DNA of 64,000 nucleotides from Allobacillus saliphilus (lineage in GTDB: Bacteria; Bacillota; Bacilli; Bacillales; Alkalibacillaceae), in assembly GCF_018138385.1 (NCBI RefSeq), contig NZ_JAGSIE010000012.1:28449-92448 (forward strand), given 5' to 3'. The position numbers and the translations under genes were made by a program. Positions 24,629 through 32,344 of this stretch are shown here, piece by piece; position 1 is the first letter of the stretch; each line of letters begins with the position of its first letter. Under the pieces are notes generated by a model. The model did no database searches. It saw only the letters and a program-made list of their open reading frames with translations, and was not told where the DNA came from.

Positions 24629-24847
24629 ATGGCGAGCGAATTAAAGTTAGATACACAACTTCAGTTATTGTTTGAAACAGGGATTGACCATGAGGGTGAG
24701 GTCATTATCAAACGTAAAAATTTCAACCAAGTGAATACGGAAGTGGATGCGACAGCACTTTATACTGTAGCGAATTCTTTAGCTAACTTGCAAAAGCACC
24801 CACTTCACCAGATTGTTCGAAACAACTCATATAATATTCAAAATTAA
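24629..24847 (+). CDS. DUF1659-family protein
   Basis: Protein of 72 aa beginning MASELKLDTQLQLLFETGID, typical of DUF1659. The ATG at 24629 follows AAAGGAGGG; the longer frame to 24560 overlaps the preceding terminator. It sits first in the DUF1659-DUF2922-YvrJ gene trio found widely in Bacillaceae, whose role is unknown. No membrane helix. The trio members are probably cotranscribed, at least the first two (32 nt apart). Confidence 0.85.
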   Translation: MASELKLDTQLQLLFETGIDHEGEVIIKRKNFNQVNTEVDATALYTVANSLANLQKHPLHQIVRNNSYNIQN

Positions 24848-24879
24848 TGTAGCAGACTATAAATAAGGAGGTGTCAAGA

Positions 24880-25095
24880 ATGAAACGAATTGAATTAAAA
24901 TTTCGTAATGAAGCAGGTCGGTTATCAACCGTTTCACTAGACGATCCTAAGGAGCCTGTAGATCCAGTTGCCGTTAAACAAGCGATGCAGGATATTATCG
25001 ATCAAAATGTATTTACATCAAGCGGCGGCTCATATGTCAGTATGGATAGTGCTCAAGTCGTCGACCGTACAGTCGAAGAAATTTCTCTTGATTAA
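24880..25095 (+). CDS. DUF2922-family protein
   Basis: Protein of 71 aa, MKRIELKFRNEAGRLSTVSLDDPKEP at the start in outline, ending VVDRTVEEISLD; this is the DUF2922 pattern, including the mid-protein KQAMQDIIDQNVF. The ATG at 24880 has AAGGAGGTG upstream. Function unknown. It follows the DUF1659 gene and is followed by a hairpin and then the YvrJ-type gene, the usual order for this trio. Confidence 0.85.
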   Translation: MKRIELKFRNEAGRLSTVSLDDPKEPVDPVAVKQAMQDIIDQNVFTSSGGSYVSMDSAQVVDRTVEEISLD

Positions 25096-25098
25096 TTA

Positions 25099-25140
25099 AA
25101 AGGCGGTTGGATAGAGGATGACTCTATTCAGCCGTTTTTC
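25099..25140 (+). terminator. hairpin between the DUF2922 and yvrJ-type genes
   Basis: AGGCGGTTGGATAGAG pairs with CTCTATTCAGCCGTTT with mismatches, then TTTTTC. May reduce readthrough into yvrJ. Confidence 0.75.
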
Positions 25141-25182
25141 ATTAGCTTCTAATCTGGAGTGAAAGGGAAGGGAGGAATAGGC

Positions 25183-25329
25183 ATGGAGCAATGGGTTACA
25201 TGGATTCCGGAGGTCGGTTTTCCGATTTTAGTTACGTTTTATTTATTACACCGAATTGATCAACGATTGAAGGAATTAAATGAATCATTACTTCAGTTAC
25301 CGATGAACCTTGGTATGTATAAAAGGTAA
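25183..25329 (+). CDS. YvrJ-family small membrane protein
   Basis: Gene for 48 aa after GGGAGG (25169-25174). The product MEQWVTWIPEVGFPILVTFY-LLHRIDQRLKELNESL has one N-terminal membrane helix followed by a charged helix, the YvrJ pattern. Third member of the DUF1659-DUF2922-YvrJ group. Function unknown. Confidence 0.85.
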   Translation: MEQWVTWIPEVGFPILVTFYLLHRIDQRLKELNESLLQLPMNLGMYKR

Positions 25330-25378
25330 TAGTGATTTAATTAGTAAGCAGGTAGTTACGTTCGTTAGTGATGTAATA

Positions 25379-25425
25379 AACCTCGGTTAATGGACGATTC
25401 TTATAAGCGTCCACCAACCGAGGTT
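25379..25425. terminator. bidirectional terminator yvrJ / signal peptidase
   Basis: AACCTCGGTT / AACCGAGGTT with inner TGGACG / CGTCCA between convergent genes. Confidence 0.85.
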
Positions 25426-25447
25426 ATTGTTAGGTTGTATTCATTTT

Positions 25448-25957
25448 TTATCGAGTCATTGAAATATGGTCGAAAGGAAAGATAATAAATTCGGAACGGC
25501 CGATAATATCATCGGCATCAATTAAACCTAATCCGTTTCGGCTATCTTTACTGATCGATCGATTATCTCCCATCACAAAATATTTTCCTTCAGGTACTTC
25601 CACAGGGCCAAATGCTTCTGTTTCATGTTGTAAAGATTCAGAGAGATAATCTTCTTCGTAAGCTTTCCCATTTATGAAAAGTGTGTCGTTTTTATACTCA
25701 ACAGTGTCATTTGGTTTCCCAATAACACGTTTGACGTAATTTTTAGTTTCACGCGAGATAATGACAATTTCACCGCGATCTGGCTCATTTACAAAGTAAA
25801 CAATTTTATTGAAAATAACTCTTTCACCGTCTTCCAATGTTGGATCCATGCTCGCACCTTCAACAATGGATGTCGCAAACACAAAAGTACGAAGGAAAAA
25901 AGCAATAATCAAAGCAATAATAATTGCTTTACCCCATTCTAATATCTCTTTTTTCAA
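25448..25957 (-). CDS. lepB: type I signal peptidase
   Basis: Signal peptidase I of 169 aa, SipS-like with a single N-terminal membrane helix (about 10-28). It removes signal peptides from secreted proteins outside the membrane. Catalytic dyad Ser36 (VEGASMDPTL) and Lys76 (NYVKRVIGKPND); GDNRSISKDSRN is the conserved box E. Start is the TTG at 25957 with AAGGAAG upstream; no ATG fits better. Bacillaceae usually have several such paralogues, so this need not be the essential one. Confidence 0.95.
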   Translation of the reverse strand: MKKEILEWGKAIIIALIIAFFLRTFVFATSIVEGASMDPTLEDGERVIFNKIVYFVNEPDRGEIVIISRETKNYVKRVIGKPNDTVEYKNDTLFINGKAYEEDYLSESLQHETEAFGPVEVPEGKYFVMGDNRSISKDSRNGLGLIDADDIIGRSEFIIFPFDHISMTR

Positions 25958-26332
25958 TTTTAGTTCTTCCTTTCCGCTCTGATCCTTCTATATAAGGAAG
26001 TTCGTTTTAATCTGTATATTTAATAGTTTACCATATCTATGTGTAAATCTCTTAAATCATCGTTTTGTATACCCCAATACATAAATCTTAAACGGATCAT
26101 CCAATTCTTTATTAAAAATTTTTGTTTGGACTTAAATATATAAGGGTATTATTACCTTAACTTCTTTATCGATTTAAACGAATACACTCTATAATCAGGT
26201 GAAGAAAGATAGAAGTAACCTTCTTTAGACTGCCTCTTGTCAATTATAATTACGTAGAGTTTTTCACTTCCTAATCAAACTTCTAGAATGTATAATAAGA
26301 ACATATGTTTCTTTTTCGCGGAGGTGAAAAAT

Positions 26333-26395
26333 ATGTCGAGAAAGTTATTAAGTGAAAGCATGGTCAAAAGGTTGCTTTTCCGTTCGTTATTATAA
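26333..26395 (+). CDS. possible 20-aa peptide upstream of the Spo0E-type gene
   Basis: ATG at 26333 follows a perfect GGAGGTGAAAAAT site and a TATAAT box at 26291-26296. The peptide MSRKLLSESMVKRLLFRSLL is basic and amphipathic. It may be a leader peptide, a free small protein, or the remnant of a longer gene; nothing recognisable follows in frame. Located 107 nt before the Spo0E-type gene. Confidence 0.4.
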   Translation: MSRKLLSESMVKRLLFRSLL

Positions 26396-26502
26396 TATAG
26401 TATTACTGTTTATGTTTTATGAGCTCAAGCCAGCGAGCAACGTAACCCTAAAGTTTTAGAGAAAATAGACAAAGAATTCCTCAGGATGGTGATCTGTAAC
26501 AA

Positions 26503-26676
26503 ATGAGAGATAAAATTAACCAACTCGAAAAAGAGATTGAAAAACTTCGAGAAGAAATGATTGAACAAGCAACAGAAAAAGGAAGACTTAGTGATGAATC
26601 AATCCAAGCCTCCCAACAGCTTGATCAACTAATAAATGAATACATCGAGCTTCAGCAAAGAATGAAAAAACAGTAG
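26503..26676 (+). CDS. Spo0E-family aspartyl-phosphate phosphatase
   Basis: Small helical-hairpin protein of 57 aa. The signature SQQLDQLINEYIELQ follows a first helix (INQLEKEIEKLREEMIEQA) and GRLSDESI, just as in Spo0E, YnzD and YisI. These remove phosphate from Spo0A~P and so delay sporulation. AGGATGGTGA lies upstream of the ATG. The stop codon at 26674-26676 directly abuts the stop codon of the convergent aminotransferase gene, leaving no intergenic terminator. Confidence 0.88.
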   Translation: MRDKINQLEKEIEKLREEMIEQATEKGRLSDESIQASQQLDQLINEYIELQQRMKKQ

Positions 26677-27825
26677 TTATTGACTCAGAAACTCTTCAAG
26701 TCGATTTAATCCCTCTTCTAATATGTCCATATCATAAGCATATGAAAGCCTAATGTAACCTTCTCCATACTTTGAAAATGCACTTCCTGGAACAAATGCT
26801 AACTTTGCTTCATCTACTAACCTCATAGCAAATTCAAAACTGTTTTCATCTGTAGGTATCTTGACAAACATATAAAAAGCTCCATCTGGAGCAACCGCCT
26901 CTAGTTTCATATGATCAAGTCGCTTTAGAACATAGTTGCGTCTAGCTTTGTAAGCATCTTTCATCACATTCGGATCTGTTTTTCCTTTTGTCAATGCTTC
27001 CAACGCAGCATACTGACTGATCGAAGTCGCGCATGAAACATTGTATTGATGAACCTTCAAAGCGTGCTGCTGAATTTCTTTCGGTGCAAGAAGATATCCA
27101 AGTCGAAACCCTGTCATTGAATGTGATTTCGATAGGCCTTGTACGATGAGCGTTTGATTACGAACAGAGTCAAAGACCCCAATAGAAGTGTGTTTTTGTT
27201 CATAGGTTAATTCACTATAAATTTCATCAGCTAAAATGAAAATCTCTTTTCCACCGATTAAATCGGCAATATCCCTAAGTTCTTCTTTGGTTAAAGTAAC
27301 ACCAGTTGGATTCGATGGATAGGAAAGAATAACACATTTTGTTCTACTGGTTAGTTGTTTCTTTAAAAGGTCTGCCGTTAACTTGAATCCATTGGAGCGT
27401 GTGTCGATATATTTAGGTGTCGCTCCAGCCATGCGAATTAATGGTTCATAGCCTGGATATACAGGTCCTGGTAAAATGACCTCGTCACCTGGTGAAAGAA
27501 TTGTCCGTAAGGCGATATCTAATGCTTGGGATGCACCAACTGTAACGATGACTTCATCTTCAGGTCGATAAGATAATTGGTAGTTCGAGTAGACGAAATG
27601 ACTAATTGCTTCTCTTAACTCTAACAAACCTGCATTTGGTGTATATTGTGTATGATTATTGTCTAACGCTTGTTTAGCTGCTTCTTTAATATGATTTGGC
27701 GTTTGAAAATCCGGTTGCCCAATCGTTAAAGATAAGATATCTTTTCGATCACCAACCAGATTGAAAAATTTACGAATTCCTGAAATTTCAATTCCTCTTA
27801 CAGTATCATTAAGTAAATGCTCCAT
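26677..27825 (-). CDS. patA: N-acetyl-LL-diaminopimelate aminotransferase (PatA-type)
   Basis: Class I PLP aminotransferase of 382 aa. The N-terminus MEHLLNDTVRGIEISGIRKF and LSLTIGQPDFQTP match PatA of B. subtilis; SYPSNPTGV, DEIYSELTYE and the PLP lysine in VQGLSKSHSMTGFRLGY are present. It would convert N-acetyl-2-amino-6-oxopimelate to N-acetyl-LL-diaminopimelate, the step between DapH and DapL, both encoded 4-6 kb away. The ATG at 27825 agrees with the family; the longer frame to 27927 has no support. General aspartate-type aminotransferase activity is an alternative. Confidence 0.87.
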   Translation of the reverse strand: MEHLLNDTVRGIEISGIRKFFNLVGDRKDILSLTIGQPDFQTPNHIKEAAKQALDNNHTQYTPNAGLLELREAISHFVYSNYQLSYRPEDEVIVTVGASQALDIALRTILSPGDEVILPGPVYPGYEPLIRMAGATPKYIDTRSNGFKLTADLLKKQLTSRTKCVILSYPSNPTGVTLTKEELRDIADLIGGKEIFILADEIYSELTYEQKHTSIGVFDSVRNQTLIVQGLSKSHSMTGFRLGYLLAPKEIQQHALKVHQYNVSCATSISQYAALEALTKGKTDPNVMKDAYKARRNYVLKRLDHMKLEAVAPDGAFYMFVKIPTDENSFEFAMRLVDEAKLAFVPGSAFSKYGEGYIRLSYAYDMDILEEGLNRLEEFLSQ

Positions 27826-27903
27826 TGGTATATCATTCCTTTTGTCTATATTCATTGATTGAATTGTCATTTTATTGCCCATAATGTTGATGGGGTGAGA
27901 AAA

Positions 27904-28242
27904 ATGTTTTTGAAAGAGATGTATCAAATCATTACAGAAAATTATCTCGTTGTATTGTTATTATTAGTTATTACGACTTTTAGTTATCTAGGAGTCAACC
28001 GATTTATTCGCTTTTGTTTAAAGCGTTACGGGACGAAGACATTGAGCTTTATGTTCACAACGCTCATATTGCTATTTTGGGTATTCAGTGATTTCAGTTT
28101 TTTGTCCACGCAATTAACAAGTGCGAACGAAAGGTATCACTTTTTATTAAACGTTTTAATTTCATTAATGTTATTCGGTCTTTTATTGATTGCTACTATT
28201 ACTGTTAAAAGTTTATCACAGATGAAGAAAAACAAGAATTAA
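27904..28242 (+). CDS. three-helix membrane protein of unknown function
   Basis: Not recognised. Protein of 112 aa with three hydrophobic segments (YLVVLLLLVITTFSYLGV; FMFTTLILLFWVFSDFSFL; VLISLMLFGLLLIATITV) and a short basic tail SLSQMKKNKN. The ATG at 27904 follows GGGGTGAG. Divergent from patA, convergent with the SCO gene, with a shared terminator. No charged residues lie inside the helices to suggest transport. Confidence 0.65.
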   Translation: MFLKEMYQIITENYLVVLLLLVITTFSYLGVNRFIRFCLKRYGTKTLSFMFTTLILLFWVFSDFSFLSTQLTSANERYHFLLNVLISLMLFGLLLIATITVKSLSQMKKNKN

Positions 28243-28255
28243 ATATAAGTGAAGA

Positions 28256-28285
28256 AAAAAACGAGCTGTGAAGAGCTCGTTTTTA
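28256..28285. terminator. bidirectional terminator before the SCO gene end
   Basis: AAAAACGAGCT / AGCTCGTTTTT (28257-28267, 28274-28284); overlaps the stop codon of the minus-strand SCO gene. Confidence 0.88.
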
Positions 28286-28885
28286 ATCTTTCTTATAATA
28301 TTTTACATAGTCTGTGATCTGACTAAACTCTTCTTGGTCAGTACCTGAGAACATATTTAGAACAGTTCCTTCAGGAGAAACAAGGAAAAAAGATATTCCG
28401 TGGTTTACCTGATCATAACCATCTACTTTTGCAACAAGTGTCTTAAATGAATTTGCCGCAAAGCTTTCGATTTCTTTTTGATCAAACCCGGTTAAGAAGT
28501 CCCAATTGCTAAAATCTGCACCAAATTTATTGCCATATTCTTTTAAATCTTCTGGGTCGTCATTCGCTGGGTCGACGGTAAATGATACAAATCGAAGGTC
28601 AATATCTTCCTCTTTCGCCTCAGATTGTACTTTTGCCATATTTGCAGTCATCGGAGGACAGACCGTTTCACAGTTAGTGAAGATAAAGGTAGCTAGCCAG
28701 TAATTGCCTTTAAGGTCTTCAAGGCTGACAGTCTCTCCATCTTGATTTGTATATTCGAAGTTCTCTACTTCTGTTTCAAGTTGAGGGTCTGGAGTATATT
28801 TTCCTGACTCATCTTCTCCACACGCTGAAAGTATCATTATCGACATAATAGCGAGTAATCCAATTAAAATTTTATTGAAATTCAT
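28283..28885 (-). CDS. SCO-family copper-binding lipoprotein
   Basis: SCO1/SenC-type protein of 200 aa, which delivers copper to the CuA site of cytochrome c oxidase or keeps its thiols reduced. Lipobox LSAC with Cys22; the thioredoxin-like domain carries the copper ligands Cys72 and Cys76 (TNCETVCPPM) and His162 (NHGISFFLV). Length and motifs are complete. Monocistronic; no oxidase genes are in the window. Corresponds to YpmQ of B. subtilis in type. Confidence 0.93.
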   Translation of the reverse strand: MNFNKILIGLLAIMSIMILSACGEDESGKYTPDPQLETEVENFEYTNQDGETVSLEDLKGNYWLATFIFTNCETVCPPMTANMAKVQSEAKEEDIDLRFVSFTVDPANDDPEDLKEYGNKFGADFSNWDFLTGFDQKEIESFAANSFKTLVAKVDGYDQVNHGISFFLVSPEGTVLNMFSGTDQEEFSQITDYVKYYKKD

Positions 28886-28999
28886 TACGTGCCACTCCAG
28901 TACTTTGCTTTATTTACTCTCATTCTAACACCTTATAAGAATTTTAAAGGGTTCAAACTTGAAGAAATTTCAACAAATCATAGAAAACTGGGATATAAA

Positions 29000-29857
29000 T
29001 CACTTTTTTCTCAATGTATATAGGTTAATCTCTGGGCGGCATAGAAAACGAAAGGGAAGGCGAGTTGTCCCTAACCCTTTTGAAACAAATAACTGTAAAG
29101 GTCTTTGACCGAGCGTAAAGCTTCCTTCTACATATTTCTCTCCCAAAATAGGTGTAATAATATAGCCGATGATCGGCAACTGAATCTGACCACCGTGACT
29201 GTGCCCTGATAGTTGAACGTCAAATGGATAATTTTTCGTCGTGTCTGCAAAATCCGGTTCATGTGAAAGAAGGATATTGAAGTGGTCTTGCTCTGATTCA
29301 TCAATTAATTGGGTAATCTCAGGATTTCCGAGTAAAACATCGTCCAATCCAGATAGATTGATGTGATCGCCATCTTTTTGAATTTTCGTCGTCTCGTTTT
29401 TTAACAGTTGAAAACCTGCAGAAGACATCACTTGAGCAATCTTTTCAGTTCCATATCCACCGTGGTCATGGTTCCCGTATATCCAGTAATTCCCATAACG
29501 TGATTGGATTTTACTTAATTTATCCTTTATTTGTGCGTATTGTTGATTTGTAATTGTGGATGGATCATCTATTAAATCACCGGTAAATAGGATAAGGTCC
29601 GGATCTAATTCACCGACTGTTTGAATTAAATCATCCAGTTCCTTTAATCCATAATTGAATCCGATATGTGTATCACTTAATTGCAAAAGCGTAAAACCGT
29701 CAAAGGAAGCAGGGATTCTTTCTGATTCGATATCGTTTCGAACAATTTTTACCCAACGAGGTTCAATTTCATGTGCATAGTAATAACCACCGTAACCTGC
29801 TCCAGCCAAACCAATTGTTCCTAGTAAAGAGCGTTTTAGAAATGTTCTCCGATTCAT
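29000..29857 (-). CDS. ykuE: Tat-exported metallophosphoesterase (YkuE-like)
   Basis: Calcineurin-type phosphoesterase of 285 aa. The N-terminus MNRRTFLKRSLLGTIGLAGAG is a twin-arginine signal. Metal-binding motifs in order: LSDTH, TGDLID, YGNHDH, LSHEP and GHSHGGQ. YkuE of B. subtilis is a known Tat substrate held in the cell wall. Its position beside fadH agrees with the B. subtilis ykuE-ykuF order, though here the genes are divergent. The substrate is unknown. Confidence 0.92.
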   Translation of the reverse strand: MNRRTFLKRSLLGTIGLAGAGYGGYYYAHEIEPRWVKIVRNDIESERIPASFDGFTLLQLSDTHIGFNYGLKELDDLIQTVGELDPDLILFTGDLIDDPSTITNQQYAQIKDKLSKIQSRYGNYWIYGNHDHGGYGTEKIAQVMSSAGFQLLKNETTKIQKDGDHINLSGLDDVLLGNPEITQLIDESEQDHFNILLSHEPDFADTTKNYPFDVQLSGHSHGGQIQLPIIGYIITPILGEKYVEGSFTLGQRPLQLFVSKGLGTTRLPFRFLCRPEINLYTLRKK

Positions 29858-29931
29858 AAGCGGTTAATCACCTTTCTGTTCAATTAGTTGCATTATAGCA
29901 TGGAGATTAATTGTTTGTAACTGAATACAAA

Positions 29932-29949
29932 TGAACGAATATTCATTTT
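29932..29949. promoter_or_regulatory. FadR (YsiA) operator upstream of fadH
   Basis: TGAACGAATATTCATTTT matches the Bacillus FadR consensus TGAATGAATANTCATTCA at all but three of the specified positions; the centre GAATATTC is a perfect palindrome. Acyl-CoA would relieve repression of the fatty-acid gene behind it. Confidence 0.75.
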
Positions 29950-30002
29950 TATGAAGGAATTTTATACTCTTTCTCGAATGTATTCGGAAGGGAGGGAAAA
30001 AA

Positions 30003-30767
30003 ATGAAAAATAAAGTTGTTATTGTTACAGGTGGCTCAAGTGGAATGGGTAAGTATATGGCTAAAAAATTCCATGAAGAAGGAGCTAAAGTCGTAATTAC
30101 AGGTAGAAATGAAGAGAAGTTAAATGATGCAAAAAAAGAAATCGCTTCAGATGATTCAAATTTATTGTCCGTAGCTATGGATGTCAGAAACCCTGAAGAT
30201 GTTGAAAGAATGGTGCAGGTCGCGGATGAGACATTTGGACGTATCGATTTCTTAGTAAATAATGCTGCAGGGAACTTTATTGTCCCGTTTGAAAAATTAA
30301 CACCGAATGGATGGAAATCTGTTATTGATATCGTATTGAATGGAACGTTTAACTGCTCTTCCATCGTCGGAAAGTATTGGATTGAGAAGGGGATACAAGG
30401 CTGTATTACAAATATGGTCGCCACTTATGCATGGAATGCCGGGGCATATGTTGCTCACTCTGCTGCCGCGAAAGCTGGTGTACTTTCGTTGACACGTACT
30501 TTGGCGGTTGAATGGGGTAGAAAATACGGTATTCGAGTTAATGCAATTGCACCGGGACCGATTGATCGCACTGGTGGCTCTGAAAAGTTATGGTTATCTG
30601 AAGAAGCAGCAAAACGAACGCTTCAATCTGTTCCATTGCAGCGACTAGGTGAGCCAGAGGAGATTGCCGAGTTGGCGTATTTCATGTTCTCTGACAAAGC
30701 GACGTATTTAAATGGAGAAGTGATTACATTGGACGGCGGACAATGGTTAAATGATTATCCGTTCTAA
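30003..30767 (+). CDS. fadH: 2,4-dienoyl-CoA reductase (FadH, SDR family)
   Basis: Short-chain dehydrogenase of 254 aa. NADP(H)-binding TGGSSGMG (10-17), NNAAGNF, and the catalytic region AYVAHSAAAKAGV, where the usual Tyr of YxxxK is Ser. That change is typical of 2,4-dienoyl-CoA reductases rather than ordinary SDRs. It reduces dienoyl-CoA in the beta-oxidation of unsaturated fatty acids. GGGAGGG precedes the ATG, and a FadR-type operator is 54 nt upstream. It corresponds to YkuF of B. subtilis; the second gene ykuG is missing here. Confidence 0.9.
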   Translation: MKNKVVIVTGGSSGMGKYMAKKFHEEGAKVVITGRNEEKLNDAKKEIASDDSNLLSVAMDVRNPEDVERMVQVADETFGRIDFLVNNAAGNFIVPFEKLTPNGWKSVIDIVLNGTFNCSSIVGKYWIEKGIQGCITNMVATYAWNAGAYVAHSAAAKAGVLSLTRTLAVEWGRKYGIRVNAIAPGPIDRTGGSEKLWLSEEAAKRTLQSVPLQRLGEPEEIAELAYFMFSDKATYLNGEVITLDGGQWLNDYPF

Positions 30768-31060
30768 ATAAAATCCATGACGAATGCCAATGGATTAGTT
30801 TGCGACTAATCAGTCGTAGGTTGTCGGGCGTCTAGACATATGTGCTAGGCGTCTTTATCCTTTCGTCAGGAGGGTCGCGATATGAAGCCAGACGGTTAGA
30901 TGACTCTATATGCAGTTTTGATCTCTTATTGAATTAAGGCTGCCTCGAAATTTACATAGCCGAATAATGCTTTCATTACTCATTCGATTTAGTTTGTGAT
31001 AAAATTATGATTGACTGGAGAAAGAGATTACCACTTCCATTAAGGTTAGGGGGAAACTAA
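30768..31060. other. structured 293-nt intergenic region fadH-cbpB
   Basis: Contains two strong hairpins, GATTAGT-TTGCG-ACTAATC (about 30793-30811) and GGCGTCTAG-N9-CTAGGCGTC (30829-30855) followed by TTTATCCTTT, then a GC-richer stretch with TCAGGAGGGTCGCGATATG. The latter ATG frame is very short and not gene-like. The region is more GC-rich than its surroundings and may hold a small RNA or a dispersed repeat copy. Confidence 0.4.
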
Positions 31061-31507
31061 ATGCTTAATGTGACAGAATTTGATCTCACACAAAAATTAG
31101 TGAATGAATACATGATCGATTCTGATAAAGTGGCTCACGTCCAATTAAACAATCCATTGAAACATGCGTTGCTCGTACTTACTAAAACTGGATATAACGC
31201 AGTACCAGTTTTAGATTACGACGGGACATTTAAAGGTTTGATCAGCAAATCGCATATTATCGAGAGAATGTTCGGTTTAGATCAAATCGAAGTTGACTTG
31301 CTTGATGAGAAAACAGTAAAAGATGTAATGGATTATAATATAAAAACGTTACAATTGGATGATACACTTGAAAAAGCATTACATTTATTAATTGATCATA
31401 ATTTTGTTTGTGTCGTAAATCATTCCAACACAATGGAAGGCATCTTAACCAGAAGGCAGCTATTAAAGCAAATAAGGAATCAATTCTACCAGCAAAAAAC
31501 AATCTAG
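31061..31507 (+). CDS. cbpB: CBS-domain protein CbpB/DarB (YkuL)
   Basis: Protein of 148 aa made of two CBS motifs (about 20-70 and 85-140; [21 protein letters not shown] and [17 protein letters not shown]). It matches YkuL of B. subtilis, which binds c-di-AMP and, when free of it, contacts the stringent-response enzyme Rel and pyruvate carboxylase. The neighbour dapH 29 nt downstream follows the B. subtilis ykuL-ykuQR layout in part. A GGGGGAAAC site precedes the ATG. Confidence 0.85.
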   Translation: MLNVTEFDLTQKLVNEYMIDSDKVAHVQLNNPLKHALLVLTKTGYNAVPVLDYDGTFKGLISKSHIIERMFGLDQIEVDLLDEKTVKDVMDYNIKTLQLDDTLEKALHLLIDHNFVCVVNHSNTMEGILTRRQLLKQIRNQFYQQKTI

Positions 31508-31536
31508 AGATCAGAATAGTATTGGAGGAATTTGAA

Positions 31537-32256
31537 GTGGACATGATGGACGCTAATCAAATTATTGATTTTATTTCAAATGCAAAAAAATCGACACCTG
31601 TAAAGGTATATGTAAAAGGCAGTAAGCTGGATGCTATTGAGTATCCTGATAACGTAAAAGACTTTATTCAAGGTGACACCGGCGTTTTATTCGGTGAGTG
31701 GAAGGATATCGAAAAGATCATTGAAGATAATCAAAATATCTTCGACGATTATGTAATTGAAAATGATCGTCGTAATTCAGCAATTCCTTTATTGGATTTG
31801 AAAGGAATTAACGCAAGAATCGAGCCGGGCGCACTTATTCGTGACCAAGTTGAAATTGGTGACGGTGTTGTCATCATGATGGGCGCGTCAATTAACATTG
31901 GTGCCGCTATTGGTGAAGGAACGATGATCGATATGAACGCCGTGCTTGGTGGCAGAGCAACTGTCGGTAAAGACTGTCATATCGGAGCTGGAACTGTGTT
32001 GGCTGGTGTCATTGAGCCACCATCCGCAAAACCAGTGATCGTAGAAGATGGCGTCGTCATCGGTGCAAACGTAGTCGTATTGGAAGGTGTTACTGTCGGT
32101 AAAGGTGCCGTAGTCGCAGCTGGTGCGATTGTAACAGAAGATGTACCACCAAAAACTGTTGTGGCTGGTACACCTGCAAAAGTAATCAAAGAGATTGATG
32201 ACCAAACAAAATCCAAAACAGAAATCAAAAAAGAATTGAGAAAGTTAGATAACTAA
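31537..32256 (+). CDS. dapH: tetrahydrodipicolinate N-acetyltransferase DapH
   Basis: Acetyltransferase of 239 aa for diaminopimelate/lysine and peptidoglycan synthesis: it acetylates tetrahydrodipicolinate with acetyl-CoA. The N-terminal helical domain [24 protein letters not shown] start is followed by the left-handed beta-helix of hexapeptide repeats ([56 protein letters not shown]). The GTG at 31537 lies 6 nt after GGAGGAA and gives the same length as B. subtilis DapH; ATG 31543 is possible. Confidence 0.96.
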   Translation: MDMMDANQIIDFISNAKKSTPVKVYVKGSKLDAIEYPDNVKDFIQGDTGVLFGEWKDIEKIIEDNQNIFDDYVIENDRRNSAIPLLDLKGINARIEPGALIRDQVEIGDGVVIMMGASINIGAAIGEGTMIDMNAVLGGRATVGKDCHIGAGTVLAGVIEPPSAKPVIVEDGVVIGANVVVLEGVTVGKGAVVAAGAIVTEDVPPKTVVAGTPAKVIKEIDDQTKSKTEIKKELRKLDN

Positions 32257-32264
32257 CTTACATC

Positions 32265-32302
32265 TAAGCGGGACTTCGATTTTTTCGATAGCCCGCTTAT
32301 TT
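32265..32302 (+). terminator. weak terminator or attenuator between dapH and dapL
   Basis: TAAGCGGG / CCCGCTTA (32265-32272, 32292-32299) with only ATTT behind; readthrough to dapL is likely. Confidence 0.6.
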
Positions 32303-32344
32303 GCATATGTATATCGATTTTTCATTGGAAAGGTTTGAAAAAGA

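Noticed and set aside
29864..30424. 186-codon frame antisense to fadH
   Set aside because: It mirrors the SDR gene codon by codon, with no ribosome site or family features.
31888..32205. 105-codon minus-strand frame in dapH
   Set aside because: Shadow of the hexapeptide-repeat region.
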